A model generated the notes under the pieces. The model saw nothing but the letters and a program-made list of their open reading frames with translations, searched no databases and was not told the origin of the DNA. A program made the position numbers and the translations under genes. DNA of 64,000 nt, taken from assembly GCF_022288825.1 (NCBI RefSeq), contig NZ_JAKOOW010000006.1:112423-176422 (forward strand), read 5' to 3'. Within the stretch, counting starts at the first letter, position 1. Each line of letters starts with the position of its first letter. Origin of the DNA: Kingella pumchi. Lineage in GTDB: Bacteria; Pseudomonadota; Gammaproteobacteria; Burkholderiales; Neisseriaceae. This document shows, one piece after another, positions 16,127-24,866 of this stretch.

Positions 16127-16158
16127 TTTCAGGCTGCCTGATTTCAGGCAGCCTGAAA
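16127..16158 (-). terminator. Inverted uptake-sequence hairpin downstream of the phosphate carrier
   Basis: TTTCAGGCTGCCTGA and its exact complement are separated by only two bases. It lies between the pit stop and the queF riboswitch and would separate the two units. Confidence 0.6.
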
Positions 16159-16229
16159 AACGAAAGGGGCGGATTGTAAACGCTTTTTAAGCAGCCTGAA
16201 AAGCCGTCGGTGCACCGGCTTGCCCGTGC

Positions 16230-17816
16230 CTAAAATATGCTGCGCAGGGCGAAAAAGCTGATTACTGCCAGCAGCGCGGCGGCCGGCAGGGTAACCACCC
16301 AGGCCAGGGCGATGGGTTTCATCATTTTCCAGTTGGCATTACGGTTGACCAAACCGATGCCGAGCACGGCACCGACCAGAATATGGGTGCTGGATACCGG
16401 CAGGCCGAACACGGAAGCGGCCATCACCACCGAGGCGGCGGCCAGCTCGGCGGCGAAACCGGAAGACGGGTGCAGCTCGGCCAGCCCTTTGCCGACGGTT
16501 TGGATCACTTCCTTGCCGATAAACCACAGGCCGACAATCAGGGCGACGCCGAAAGTGAGCATGGCCTCGGGCGGCACGGCGGCGTCACTGCCGATACTGC
16601 CGGTGCGCAGCACGTCCATAATCGCGGCAAAGGGGCCGATGGCGTTGGCGATGTCGTTGGCGCCGTGGCTGAACGCAAAACCGGAGGCGGTAAACACCTG
16701 CATCCACGAAAACATCAGGAAAGTGGATTTGCTGATGTCTTTGCGCTTGAGGGTTTTGGCGTAAATAAAGGTGCCCACCCAGATGGCGGCGCCGATCATC
16801 ATAATAATCAGGGTATTGGTCAGCGTGCTGACGCCGAGCTTGAGATTGCTCAGCCCTTTGAAAATCAGCATCGACGAAATCACCATGCCGCCGATGGCGG
16901 AAATGGCCGGCACCCACGAATACATGGCCTTGTAGGCGTCGATGCTGTTTTTGCGGCTGTCGATGGCATACAGGCCGCGGTAGTAGGCGGATTCGAGTTC
17001 GGCGGGATCGAAGTCGTTTTCGCCGTAGATTTGCGCATCGCGCGCCATTGCGGAAGTAATTTCGATTTTTTCCTGCTCGTCCATCGCTTCAAAGCGGTGC
17101 TTGTGGCTTTCCTTATAAGCCTTTTTCTCGGCCTTGATCGCTTTGAGCTGCTCTTCGATGGAAGCGTTGTAGTCAAGCACGTATTTTTTTACCAGCGAAA
17201 ACAGCAGATAGGCCACCGCCCCGCCCAAGAGCGGCGAGAGCACCCACGAGGCGGCAATGGTGCCGATTTTGTCCCACTGCACCATCGCCCACGGGCTGCT
17301 GCCGGGCGCCGCCAGCAGAAAACCCAGGCACAGCGAGCTGCCGACGATGCCGCCGACTATCGCATGGGTGGTGGAAACCGGCAGCCCTTTTTTGGTGGCG
17401 AACAGCAGCCACAGCGCCGCCGCCAGCAGCGCCGACATCATAATGAACACCAAATCCAAAGGGCGCAGCGGCAGCGATTCGAGATTGACGATACCGCTGC
17501 GGATGGTATGGGTCACTTCGCCGCCGGCAATCACCGCGCCGCTCACTTCAAACACCGCGGCGATAATCAGCGCCTGCGGCACGGTCAGCGTGCCGGCGCC
17601 CACCGACGTGCCGAAAGAATTGGCCACATCGTTGCCGCCGATATTAAAGGCCATAAACACGCCGAAAGCGGTGGCCAGCAGAAACAGCGGCACATGGTTG
17701 TGGTTGGTGTAGCCCAGCCCCCAGAAAACAAAATAGCCGACCATGCCGCACAACAGCACGGCAAAAGCGGCATTGGTTTTGTACATCGCCGGGGCGGCGG
17801 GTTTGGTTTGGGACAT
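16230..17816 (-). CDS. pit: PiT family inorganic phosphate transporter
   Basis: A 528-residue inner-membrane carrier that imports phosphate, usually as a metal-phosphate complex with protons. The two inverted PHO4 signatures are present: AFNIGGNDVANSFGT near the N-terminus and SHGANDIANAIGP in the second half. About ten helices surround a charged cytoplasmic loop (residues around 215-290, Lys/Glu-rich), which accounts for the length. No PhoU-like partner gene is adjacent. The neighbours are ssrA upstream and queF downstream, both separate units. Confidence 0.94.
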   Translation of the reverse strand: MSQTKPAAPAMYKTNAAFAVLLCGMVGYFVFWGLGYTNHNHVPLFLLATAFGVFMAFNIGGNDVANSFGTSVGAGTLTVPQALIIAAVFEVSGAVIAGGEVTHTIRSGIVNLESLPLRPLDLVFIMMSALLAAALWLLFATKKGLPVSTTHAIVGGIVGSSLCLGFLLAAPGSSPWAMVQWDKIGTIAASWVLSPLLGGAVAYLLFSLVKKYVLDYNASIEEQLKAIKAEKKAYKESHKHRFEAMDEQEKIEITSAMARDAQIYGENDFDPAELESAYYRGLYAIDSRKNSIDAYKAMYSWVPAISAIGGMVISSMLIFKGLSNLKLGVSTLTNTLIIMMIGAAIWVGTFIYAKTLKRKDISKSTFLMFSWMQVFTASGFAFSHGANDIANAIGPFAAIMDVLRTGSIGSDAAVPPEAMLTFGVALIVGLWFIGKEVIQTVGKGLAELHPSSGFAAELAAASVVMAASVFGLPVSSTHILVGAVLGIGLVNRNANWKMMKPIALAWVVTLPAAALLAVISFFALRSIF

Positions 17817-17937
17817 CGTCTATCCTCGTCGGTGCAAAATCGGCGCAAGTATAACCCAATCCGGCTGCGGAAATACCGCCCGCGCCGCCGTTTTCAGGCT
17901 GCCTGACGGCATTTTCAGGCAGCCTGAAAACGGCAGA

Positions 17938-17966
17938 CGGAAAAAACCGGCCTCAATGGCCGGTTT
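17938..17966 (-). terminator. Terminator of tmRNA
   Basis: On the minus strand AAACCGGCC / GGCCGGTTT with a five-base loop is followed by TTT, ten bases beyond the tmRNA 3' CCA. Confidence 0.88.
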
Positions 17967-17975
17967 GCCTGGTTC

Positions 17976-18338
17976 TGGTGGAGGCGGCGGGAATCGAACC
18001 CGCGTCCGAAAGTCCTCTACAAAGCGTTCTACATACTTAGTTGTGTCTATTTGGAAATCTTATTTCTATCGCGCCGACCAACAGGCTTTCAAGAAACCAG
18101 TTACCTTAAATCTCGCTCCCCGCCAAGTAACCCGACGGAAAGCCAGTCAATGTGAAATGACGTTGCGGTAGCTTTCGCTACACAGCCCATTGACCAGCTG
18201 CTGCAACGGCAGGCCTTAGGCGGCCAGTGCGTAAGTTTCGTCGTTTGCGACTATTTGAGTTCAGTGTTTAACGGGCTTCTGAGACCCCGGTATGCCCGCA
18301 TCTGCTTCGCAACCCCCGTCGAAACCAAGATCGCCCCC
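17976..18338 (-). ncRNA. ssrA: Transfer-messenger RNA (SsrA)
   Basis: The tRNA-like 3' end is GGTTCGATTCCCGCCGCCTC then CACCA at 17976-17978, pairing with the 5' end GGGGGCGATCTTGGTTTCGA at 18338. The mRNA-like part encodes the tag ANDETYALAA followed by TAA, the tag of pathogenic Neisseria. Length is 363 nt, as in Escherichia coli. It rescues stalled ribosomes together with SmpB. Confidence 0.97.
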
Positions 18339-18441
18339 AGATAGGAAAGGCGGATTATACGCACATCGAAGCAGCCTGAAAAGCGGCGGCATCTTGATTT
18401 CGCGTATAATCGCGCCACCCAAACCACCGGATTCCGCCACC

Positions 18442-18945
18442 ATGTACGACGTCAATACCCACGACGTGCGCCGCTTTTTCGCCCATGTCTGGCAGCAGCG
18501 CCTGAACCCGCTCGCGCTGGACGGCCTGCAGCAGAAAGCACTGCGTATTCTGGAAGCCCATCCCGAATACGGCCGCTATCTCGACAATATCGAAGACTAT
18601 CTCGACAAAAACTGGCTGCCGGAAGACGGCGAAACCAACCCCTTTTTGCATCTGTCGCTGCATTTGTCGCTGCAAGAGCAGGCGGCCATCGACCAGCCGC
18701 CCGGCATCCGCGCCATCCATGAAGAGCTGTGCCGCAAAAACGGCGGCGACTGGGTAGCCGCCGAACACGCGATGATGGACGCGCTAGCCGAAACCCTGTG
18801 GGAAGCGCAGCGCTACGGCAAGGGGCTGGACGTCAACGCCTATATGACCCGCCTGCGCCGCCTGATCGGTTTGGGACAGGAAGACGAGAGGCGCATCAAT
18901 CCGCACGAAGTTGCGCCGTCCGACCAAATTAGCGCGCGCGACTAA
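18442..18945 (+). CDS. DUF1841 family protein
   Basis: The 167-residue soluble protein starts MYDVNTHDVRRFFAHVWQQR and has the family core NPFLHLSLHLSLQEQAAIDQ followed by HDAMMDALAETLWEAQR-like HAMMDALAETLWEAQRYGK. DUF1841 proteins are common in beta- and gammaproteobacteria, and their role is unknown. The gene lies 21 bases upstream of holB in the same direction, separated by a single uptake sequence, and probably shares its transcript. Confidence 0.88.
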   Translation: MYDVNTHDVRRFFAHVWQQRLNPLALDGLQQKALRILEAHPEYGRYLDNIEDYLDKNWLPEDGETNPFLHLSLHLSLQEQAAIDQPPGIRAIHEELCRKNGGDWVAAEHAMMDALAETLWEAQRYGKGLDVNAYMTRLRRLIGLGQEDERRINPHEVAPSDQISARD

Positions 18946-18966
18946 CCCTTTCAGGCAGCCTGAAAC

Positions 18967-19959
18967 ATGATTTATCCCTGGCACCGCAACGCATGGCGGC
19001 AGCTTGCCGAACACTGGCAGCAGCAGCCCAACGCCTGGCTGCTCGCCGGCCGCGAAAACACCGGCAAAACCGAATTTGCCCGCAGCCTGGCACAAGCCTT
19101 GCTGTGTGAAAAACCGCAGGCCGACCACAGCGCCTGCGGGCATTGCCCGTCCTGCCATTTGTTCGAGCAAGACAGCCATCCCGACTTCTACCTGCTCGAG
19201 CCCGACCAAACCGAGGGCGAGAGCGGCGCCCGCCGTCTGCAGCAGATTAAAATCGACGCCGTGCGCGCCATTTTGGAGCCGCTCACCCACAGCTCGCTGC
19301 GCGGCAACCGGCGGGTGGTGATGATCGCCCCCGCCGAAAGCATGAATCTTCAGGCCGCCAACGCGCTGTTGAAAATGCTGGAAGAACCGCCCGAAGCGGT
19401 GGTTTTCTTATTGGTCAGCCACCAGCGCGACCGCCTGCTGCCCACCATCCGCAGCCGCTGCCGCCAGCTTGCCCTGCCGCTGCCCGCGCACGAACAGGCG
19501 CTGGCTTTTCTGCGCGAACGGCGCGGCGGCGGCGAAGAAGCGGCCGAGGCCGAACTGGCCTTTCACGGCGGCGCGCCGCTGTTTGACGAACCGGAAGACT
19601 GGGCGCCGCTGCGCCGGCAGCTGCTCGATTTTCTCGCCGCCCCGCGCCTGCTGGCCGCGCTTGACTACGCCGCCGAGTTCGACCGCCACAAACAGCCGCT
19701 GGCCCTGCTTTTGGAATGGCTGCACAAATGGCTGGCCGACATGGCGCTTGCCCAGCACCGCCTGCCGCCGCTCTACTACCCCGCCCGCGCCGACGCGCTC
19801 TCAGCGGCCGCCGCCAAAGCCGCGCCGGATGCGCTGTTCGGCTTTGCCGACCGTCTCAACCGCCTGCTGCCCTACGGCCGCCACAGCCTGAACGTGCGGC
19901 TGCAAACCGAAGCCCTGCTCAGCGAATATTTGATGCTGTTTCAACGCAAAAAACGCTGA
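18967..19959 (+). CDS. holB: DNA polymerase III subunit delta prime (HolB)
   Basis: The delta prime subunit is the stator of the clamp loader that places the sliding clamp on DNA. The 330-residue protein has an AAA+ core with a degenerate Walker A (GRENTGKT, 28-35), the zinc module CGHCPSC (Cys57, Cys60, Cys63, with a fourth ligand expected nearby), the sensor region NALLKMLEEPPE and the SRC motif in TIRSRCRQL. It is followed by pilZ, the same gene order as in Pseudomonas, so the two are probably co-transcribed. Confidence 0.95.
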   Translation: MIYPWHRNAWRQLAEHWQQQPNAWLLAGRENTGKTEFARSLAQALLCEKPQADHSACGHCPSCHLFEQDSHPDFYLLEPDQTEGESGARRLQQIKIDAVRAILEPLTHSSLRGNRRVVMIAPAESMNLQAANALLKMLEEPPEAVVFLLVSHQRDRLLPTIRSRCRQLALPLPAHEQALAFLRERRGGGEEAAEAELAFHGGAPLFDEPEDWAPLRRQLLDFLAAPRLLAALDYAAEFDRHKQPLALLLEWLHKWLADMALAQHRLPPLYYPARADALSAAAAKAAPDALFGFADRLNRLLPYGRHSLNVRLQTEALLSEYLMLFQRKKR

Positions 19960-20036
19960 ATTTCGCCTTTCAGGCTGCCTGAAACCCACCCGCCGCGGCC
20001 GCCGCGCCGCCTTTTACCAACCGATTAAGGACAAAC

Positions 20037-20420
20037 ATGAGTTCCGTTGCCTCCCACGCCGCCCAATCTGCCCAATCCGCCCCCGGCCGCATGCTCAACC
20101 TGCGCCTGGAGAGCAAACCGATTATCTACGCCAGCTATATGTCGTTTCTCGAATACGGCGGCGTTTTCCTGCCCACCACCGACACTTTCGAGATGCACGA
20201 AGAAGTGCTGCTGGTTTTGGAGCTGGTCGGCAACAAAACCGACAAACTGTTCGTTAAAACCAAAGTCTGCTGGATCAACGCCCACCCCAGCCCCGGCGGC
20301 CGCCCGCGCGGCATCGGCCTGGCGTTTACCGACGACGAACAGAGCATCAAAGCCAAAGTCCTGTTTGAAAACATCCTCACCGGCCTGCTGCACAACGAGC
20401 GCCCCACCTACACTCTCTGA
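20037..20420 (+). CDS. pilZ: PilZ domain type IV pilus assembly protein
   Basis: A 127-residue PilZ-domain protein of the original PilZ type needed for type IV pilus biogenesis. It has the segments ASYMSFLEYGGVFLPTTDTF, EEVLLVLELV and GGRPRGIGLAFT. The canonical c-di-GMP-binding RxxxR motif is not evident, as is known for this subfamily, which acts by protein contact (PilB, FimX) instead. Its place downstream of holB matches Pseudomonas. The first 17 residues are Ala/Ser/Gln-rich and likely disordered. Confidence 0.93.
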   Translation: MSSVASHAAQSAQSAPGRMLNLRLESKPIIYASYMSFLEYGGVFLPTTDTFEMHEEVLLVLELVGNKTDKLFVKTKVCWINAHPSPGGRPRGIGLAFTDDEQSIKAKVLFENILTGLLHNERPTYTL

Positions 20421-20461
20421 CCGATAGGCCGCCCGCCCCGCAGGCAGCCTGAAAGACGCTT

Positions 20462-20950
20462 ATGCCCGCCTACGATTCCCAACTTGCCGACCGCGTCCGC
20501 CAGCTTCTCTCTGCCGAAACCGGCGTGGAAGAGCAGGATATGTTCGGCGCCCTGCTCTTCCGTATGCGCGGCAAAATGCTGCTGGCGGTGGGCGGTGCCG
20601 GCATGATGTGCCGGCTGGATGCCGACCGCTACCGCGAAGCCTTATCCCAGCCCGCCTGCCGGCCGGTGGTGAGCAACGGCACGGTGTACGAAGGTTATGT
20701 CAATGTCGCCGCCTCTGCGCTGGCCGACGAAACCGCCCTGCAGCACTGGGTCGGGCAAAGCCTGCACACCGCAGCTGCCGAGCAGGAAGCCGATACGCAG
20801 ACGCCGGCAAACGACGACAGCGCGGACGACCAGCCGGAAAACGGCGGCAGCCAAACCGCCAATGTCCAAACCGACACACAGGAAAATCCGGCAGCACAAG
20901 TCGAATCCGAAAAAACTGAATCCGCCCAATCGGAAAACCCCGCCGGCTAA
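20462..20950 (+). CDS. TfoX N-terminal domain protein with acidic low-complexity tail
   Basis: Residues 1 to about 100 form a TfoX/Sxy N-terminal domain (MFGALLFRMRGKMLLAVG, CRLDADRYREAL, YEGYVNV). Residues after about 100 are a Glu/Asp/Gln/Thr-rich tail with no predicted fold. In gammaproteobacteria Sxy/TfoX is a competence co-activator with CRP, but stand-alone N-domain proteins elsewhere have no proven role. The gene is 41 bases downstream of pilZ, with an uptake sequence between them. A competence role is only an inference. Confidence 0.8.
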   Translation: MPAYDSQLADRVRQLLSAETGVEEQDMFGALLFRMRGKMLLAVGGAGMMCRLDADRYREALSQPACRPVVSNGTVYEGYVNVAASALADETALQHWVGQSLHTAAAEQEADTQTPANDDSADDQPENGGSQTANVQTDTQENPAAQVESEKTESAQSENPAG

Positions 20951-21074
20951 CTTTCAGGCTGCCTTGCACCGTTCAACAGGCAGCCTGAAAGCATTTACCG
21001 TCCCGCCCGTACCATAGACGGGATGGGTTTTGTGCCGGCGGCGCCATGCCCAAAGCAATCCTGTCCCAAAACCA

Positions 21075-21122
21075 AAAAAGCAGCCTGAAAACCGCACTAC
21101 ACGGTTTTCAGGCTGCTTTTTC
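21075..21122. terminator. Bidirectional inverted uptake-sequence terminator
   Basis: AAAAAAGCAGCCTGAAAACC pairs with GGTTTTCAGGCTGCTTTTT. It lies between the convergent tfoX-like gene and the acyl-CoA dehydrogenase gene, with A and T runs on both sides. Confidence 0.85.
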
Positions 21123-21142
21123 GTTTGCCAGTTGGGGGCGGA

Positions 21143-22252
21143 CTAAATCGAATACTCCCCGCCAAACTCCAAATCCGAAATCTCCTTGCGCAGGTGTTTG
21201 AGCGCGGGGGTAACAATGGCGACGAACATCGCTTCGCGCACGCGGCGCTGTACCGGGCTTTTCATCAGATAGCCTTTGGCGCCGCTGTGCAGCGCGGCCG
21301 ATTGGGCGGCGTCCAGGCACAGTTCGGCGGCGGCGGCGCGGGTTTGCAGGGTTTCCAGCAGGCCGGCGCTGCCTGCCCAGGCTTCGTCGGCCAGGCGCAC
21401 GGTTTTGGCCAGCAGGGTGTCGTAGCGCTCTTGCAATTCGTCGATGCCGTTGTCGAGATAGAAATTGACTTCGCCGCTGCCGACGTTGGCCAGCTCGATT
21501 TCTTTCAGGCAGCCGTCGATGATGCCGGCGCCGATGCCGATTTGCAGCAGGATGAAACCGGCTTTGATGCTGCGGATGTAGTCGGCAAAAGCGGCGGGCT
21601 CGGCCAGCACGTCTTCATGCGGCACGAAGACTTTATCGAAACGCAGCGCCAGCGTGCGGGTGCCTTCGAGCGCGCAGAATTCGGGGCAGGGATTGAGCGT
21701 TACCCCTTCGCGGCCGGCGCCGGTGATAAACATCACGTAGCCGTCGCCGATTTGCGCGGTATTCGCCCAAATGTGGCTGTCGCCGAGATTGGACACCCAC
21801 GGCAACACGCCGCTGACCAGATAGCCGCCGTCGGTTTTTTCGGCTTTGAGAAAATGCTCTTCGATGCCGACCAGGTGTTTGACGGTATTGGACATGCCGG
21901 TGCCGGCCAGCACTTTTGCCGACAGCACGTCGGCCAGATAGCGCTCCCGAACCGCCGCGTTGGCGCTTTGGTGCAGATACCAGCCGCAGGCGGCCTGACA
22001 CCAGGCGGAAAAGGCGGTGGCGCCGCATTCTTTGCCGATTTCGCGCAGCACGCCGATTTGCGCGGCCAAACCCAGTCCGCTGCCGCCTTCTTCGGGACTG
22101 CCGACGGCGGCAAACCCGCCCGCCGCGCCGACTTTGCGCAGGAAGTCTTCGGGATACAGCCCTTTGCGGTCGATGTCTTCCACCAGCGGTTTCAAATCGG
22201 TTTTCACCAGTTTGGCAATGTTGTGCAACAGGGTTTCTGCGGATTGGGACAT
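21143..22252 (-). CDS. Acyl-CoA dehydrogenase family protein
   Basis: The 369-residue protein has the three-part layout of FAD-dependent acyl-CoA dehydrogenases: an N-terminal helical part, a beta middle domain (GTGMSNTVKHL, GYLVSGVLPWVSNLGDSHIW, TLALRFDKVFVPHED) and a C-terminal helical part. The usual catalytic Glu position is not obvious from sequence alone, so a true acyl-CoA substrate is unproven. An AhpD-like gene lies 65 bases upstream on the same strand. An inverted DUS pair in the gap may reduce read-through. Confidence 0.82.
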   Translation of the reverse strand: MSQSAETLLHNIAKLVKTDLKPLVEDIDRKGLYPEDFLRKVGAAGGFAAVGSPEEGGSGLGLAAQIGVLREIGKECGATAFSAWCQAACGWYLHQSANAAVRERYLADVLSAKVLAGTGMSNTVKHLVGIEEHFLKAEKTDGGYLVSGVLPWVSNLGDSHIWANTAQIGDGYVMFITGAGREGVTLNPCPEFCALEGTRTLALRFDKVFVPHEDVLAEPAAFADYIRSIKAGFILLQIGIGAGIIDGCLKEIELANVGSGEVNFYLDNGIDELQERYDTLLAKTVRLADEAWAGSAGLLETLQTRAAAAELCLDAAQSAALHSGAKGYLMKSPVQRRVREAMFVAIVTPALKHLRKEISDLEFGGEYSI

Positions 22253-22317
22253 GGGGTTTCCTTTGCGGTGCGGCTTTCAGGCTGCCTATTGGGATTAAAA
22301 GGCAGCCTGAAAACCGG

Positions 22318-22866
22318 TTAGGCGTAGGCCTGCAGTTCGGGGTTAATTTCGGTCTGCGCCAGATTGTTGGTGTAGTTGCACAGGGTGGCCAGCGCCACGC
22401 CCATCACCACTTCCACCGCCTGCTGCTGGTTGTAGCCGGCATTCAGAAAGGCTTGCAGCTCGGCATCGGAAACCGCACCTTTTTTCGCCATCACCGCCTG
22501 GGTGAAATCGGAGAGCGCGGCCAGTTTGGCATCGTCGAAAGCGGCGGAATCGACGGCGCGGGATGCTTTAATCGCTTGCTCGGACAGCAGTTTTTTCAAG
22601 GTTGCCAGCTTGGTGTGTCCGGCCACGCAGAAGCCGCATTCGTTGGTGCGGGCGGCGATAATCTGCACCACTTCCACTTCGCCCGCGGTCAGGCTGTTGG
22701 CGCCGTTGAGCTTGCCGACTTCCTGGTAAAACGCCAGCGCTTCGGGCGCATTGGCCAGCACGCCGATCAGGTTGGGGATAAAACCGTTGGCATTCAGCGC
22801 GGCTTCTACGCGCGCTTTGGCGCCTTCGGGAGCGGTTTCGACGGTATGGACGGTCAGGCGTGCCAT
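22318..22866 (-). CDS. Carboxymuconolactone decarboxylase (AhpD-like) family protein
   Basis: The 182-residue all-helical protein carries the CMD-domain redox motif CGFC in TNECGFCVAGHT, with the downstream His typical of peroxidase-related AhpD-like proteins. Such proteins act as alkylhydroperoxidases or thiol-disulfide partners. Family members of this size often sit next to acyl-CoA dehydrogenase or oxidoreductase genes, as here. Whether it reduces peroxides is an inference from the CxxC motif. Confidence 0.85.
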   Translation of the reverse strand: MARLTVHTVETAPEGAKARVEAALNANGFIPNLIGVLANAPEALAFYQEVGKLNGANSLTAGEVEVVQIIAARTNECGFCVAGHTKLATLKKLLSEQAIKASRAVDSAAFDDAKLAALSDFTQAVMAKKGAVSDAELQAFLNAGYNQQQAVEVVMGVALATLCNYTNNLAQTEINPELQAYA

Positions 22867-23170
22867 GATGTGTTCCTTTCGGGGGTGTGTTGGAATCGGA
22901 TGCTGCGCGCGGCGGCATCGGGAGCGCGGAATTCTATAAATGCGGCTGCGGCGGGGGAAAGATTTTGTGCTTCTGAATAATAGAACGGCGGATTATATTT
23001 GCGCCAAAACGGCAAAAAATCAGCGGCCAAGCGCTTTCAGGCTGCCTGAAAGCAGCGCCGGGTGGCCGCCGCTTCCTATCTGCCGCAGCGAAAAACGGGT
23101 AAAATGGCGCCCGCAGCCTAGTCTGCACACTACCAAAAGCAAATAAAACATCCATCATTAGGAGCACAAT

Positions 23171-23752
23171 ATGGAACACAAACTGCCGCAGCTGCCCTAC
23201 GGCCTCGACGCGCTTGCGCCGCATCTGACCCGCGAAACTTTGGAGTTTCACTACGGCAAGCACCACCAAACCTATATCACCAATCTGAACACCCAGATTA
23301 AAGGCACCGAGTTTGAAGGCTTGCCTTTGGAAGACATCGTGAAAAAATCTTCCGGCGGCATCTTCAACAACGCCGCGCAAACTTGGAACCACACTTTCTA
23401 CTGGCTGGGCTTCACGCCCGCCGGCAAAGGCCGCCCCACCGGCGAGCTGGCCGCCGCCATCGACGCCAAATGGGGCAGCTTCGAAGCCTTCCAAGAAGCC
23501 TTCGCCGCCTGCGCCGCCGGCACTTTCGGCTCGGGCTGGGCATGGCTGGTGAAAACGCCGGCCGGCGATTTGGACTTGGTTTCCACTTCCAACGCCGCCA
23601 CCCCGCTGACCACCGACAACATCCCGCTTTTGACCTGCGACGTGTGGGAGCACGCCTACTACATCGACTACCGCAACAGCCGTCCCAACTATCTCAAAGG
23701 CTTCTGGGAAATCGTTAACTGGGACGAAGTCGCCCGCCGCTTCGCCGCCTAA
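23171..23752 (+). CDS. sodB: Superoxide dismutase [Fe], SodB
   Basis: Cytoplasmic enzyme that converts superoxide to peroxide and oxygen. The 193 residues have metal ligands His27, His74 (in NHTFYW), Asp157 and His161 (DVWEHAYYIDY). Gln70 in AAQTWNH and the TFGSGWAWLV segment point to iron rather than manganese. A purine-rich ribosome-binding site (AGGAGCACA) precedes the start. A strong terminator follows, so the gene is monocistronic. Confidence 0.96.
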   Translation: MEHKLPQLPYGLDALAPHLTRETLEFHYGKHHQTYITNLNTQIKGTEFEGLPLEDIVKKSSGGIFNNAAQTWNHTFYWLGFTPAGKGRPTGELAAAIDAKWGSFEAFQEAFAACAAGTFGSGWAWLVKTPAGDLDLVSTSNAATPLTTDNIPLLTCDVWEHAYYIDYRNSRPNYLKGFWEIVNWDEVARRFAA

Positions 23753-23776
23753 GGCAAAAGCGCCATACCCAAAGAC

Positions 23777-23819
23777 AAAGCTGCCTGAAACCGTTTGCCG
23801 GTTCAGGCAGCTTTTTTTG
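23777..23819 (+). terminator. Terminator after sodB
   Basis: AAAGCTGCCTGAAACCG pairs with CGGTTCAGGCAGCTTTTTTT. The stem resembles an uptake sequence but reads GCTGCCTGAA, and it ends in seven T. Confidence 0.88.
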
Positions 23820-23901
23820 TTTGGGCAGACGCCGAATGGTTTTCAGGCTGCCTTTGCGGATAAGGCAGCCTGAAAACCATCAACCGTACGCTGTGGCAGC
23901 T

Positions 23902-24675
23902 TTACTGCGATGCCGCGCAACGGAAGCCGAGATTGCGCAAAACGTAGTTCGGCTTCAGGCTCAAGCGGATGCCGAAGCGCAGGAAGGCGGCATAATTGGT
24001 GGGATCGGTGCTGTTGGCGCTCCCGCCGCCGCAGAACATGTCTTTGGTATCGCCGCTACCGCCGTTGAGCAGGCTGCTGTTGAAGTCTTCCGTCCATTCC
24101 CAAATCATGCCGTGCATATCGTGCACGCCCCAGTAGTTCGGCCGGCCTTTGCCGACTTCGCCCAGCGGCCGTTTGCCGCCGTCGGCATACCATTCGAGAA
24201 TCGTGCGTTTGTATTCGGCATCTTCGGTGCCGTTTTTCTTCAGCGCCGAAGCCATGCCGGCATATTCCCATTCGTCGATGGTTGGCAGCCGTTTGCCCTG
24301 CTCGGTGCAGTAGGCATTGGCGGCAAACCAGGAAACGTGGGTAACGGGTTTGTTCAAATCGCTGCTTTTGGGCGCGTAGCCGCTGCCGTTTTTCACCCAA
24401 TGGCGCAGATATTTGTCGGTTTCGGCGTGGCGTTTGCGCACTTTGCCGCGCTGCCACTCGGGATGGCGTTTGACGAACTCGGCAAACTGGCGGTTGGTAA
24501 CGGCGGTTTTGTCGAGCAAAAAGGCTTTGACCGGAATCAACGGCGTGTCTTTTTTCAAATACAGCGGCCGGTAGCTGTCGCCGGGGATTTTGGCCATATT
24601 GGCGGTATCGGCGGCGCCGGCTGCGGCGGACACGGCCAGCGCGGCAATAAGCGGGATAAGGGTCGGGTATTTCAT
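23902..24675 (-). CDS. SUMF1/formylglycine-generating-enzyme-like periplasmic protein (NirV-like)
   Basis: The 257-residue protein has a Sec signal (MKYPTLIPLIAALAVSAAAG) and an FGE-sulfatase fold: FLLDKTAVTNRQFAEFVKRH, PVTHVSWFAANAYCTEQGKR, LPTIDEWEYAG, and GMIWEWTEDF, then the C-terminal FRC. The paired active-site cysteines of true formylglycine-generating enzymes are not visible in the C-terminal region, so it is probably not one. It lies 191 bases downstream of aniA on the same strand. SUMF1-like NirV proteins accompany copper nitrite reductases in other bacteria, hence the NirV-like name; its reaction is unknown. Confidence 0.82.
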   Translation of the reverse strand: MKYPTLIPLIAALAVSAAAGAADTANMAKIPGDSYRPLYLKKDTPLIPVKAFLLDKTAVTNRQFAEFVKRHPEWQRGKVRKRHAETDKYLRHWVKNGSGYAPKSSDLNKPVTHVSWFAANAYCTEQGKRLPTIDEWEYAGMASALKKNGTEDAEYKRTILEWYADGGKRPLGEVGKGRPNYWGVHDMHGMIWEWTEDFNSSLLNGGSGDTKDMFCGGGSANSTDPTNYAAFLRFGIRLSLKPNYVLRNLGFRCAASQ

Positions 24676-24799
24676 GGTTTTTCCTTTCAGGCTGCCTGAA
24701 AACCTTGCGGCACAGGTGCGGCACTTGGCGCCGTTTGGTAAAAGCTGCCGCCGGCATACGGCGCAAACGGCAGCAGCAGGCTGTTTATCGGATGGCGTT

Positions 24800-24843
24800 G
24801 AAAAAAGCAGCCTGAAAGCCGTTGCTTGCTTTCAGGCTGCCTT
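24800..24843 (-). terminator. Terminator after aniA
   Basis: AAAAAAGCAGCCTGAAAG pairs with CTTTCAGGCTGC. It lies between the aniA stop and the NirV-like gene, so the latter may depend on read-through or its own promoter. Confidence 0.65.
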
Positions 24844-24866
24844 CCCCCTTTTTTAACGGCTGACGC

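Noticed and set aside
16383..17906. 507-codon open frame opposite the phosphate transporter
   Set aside because: Full of His and Gln runs, no start context, antisense to a clear PiT protein.
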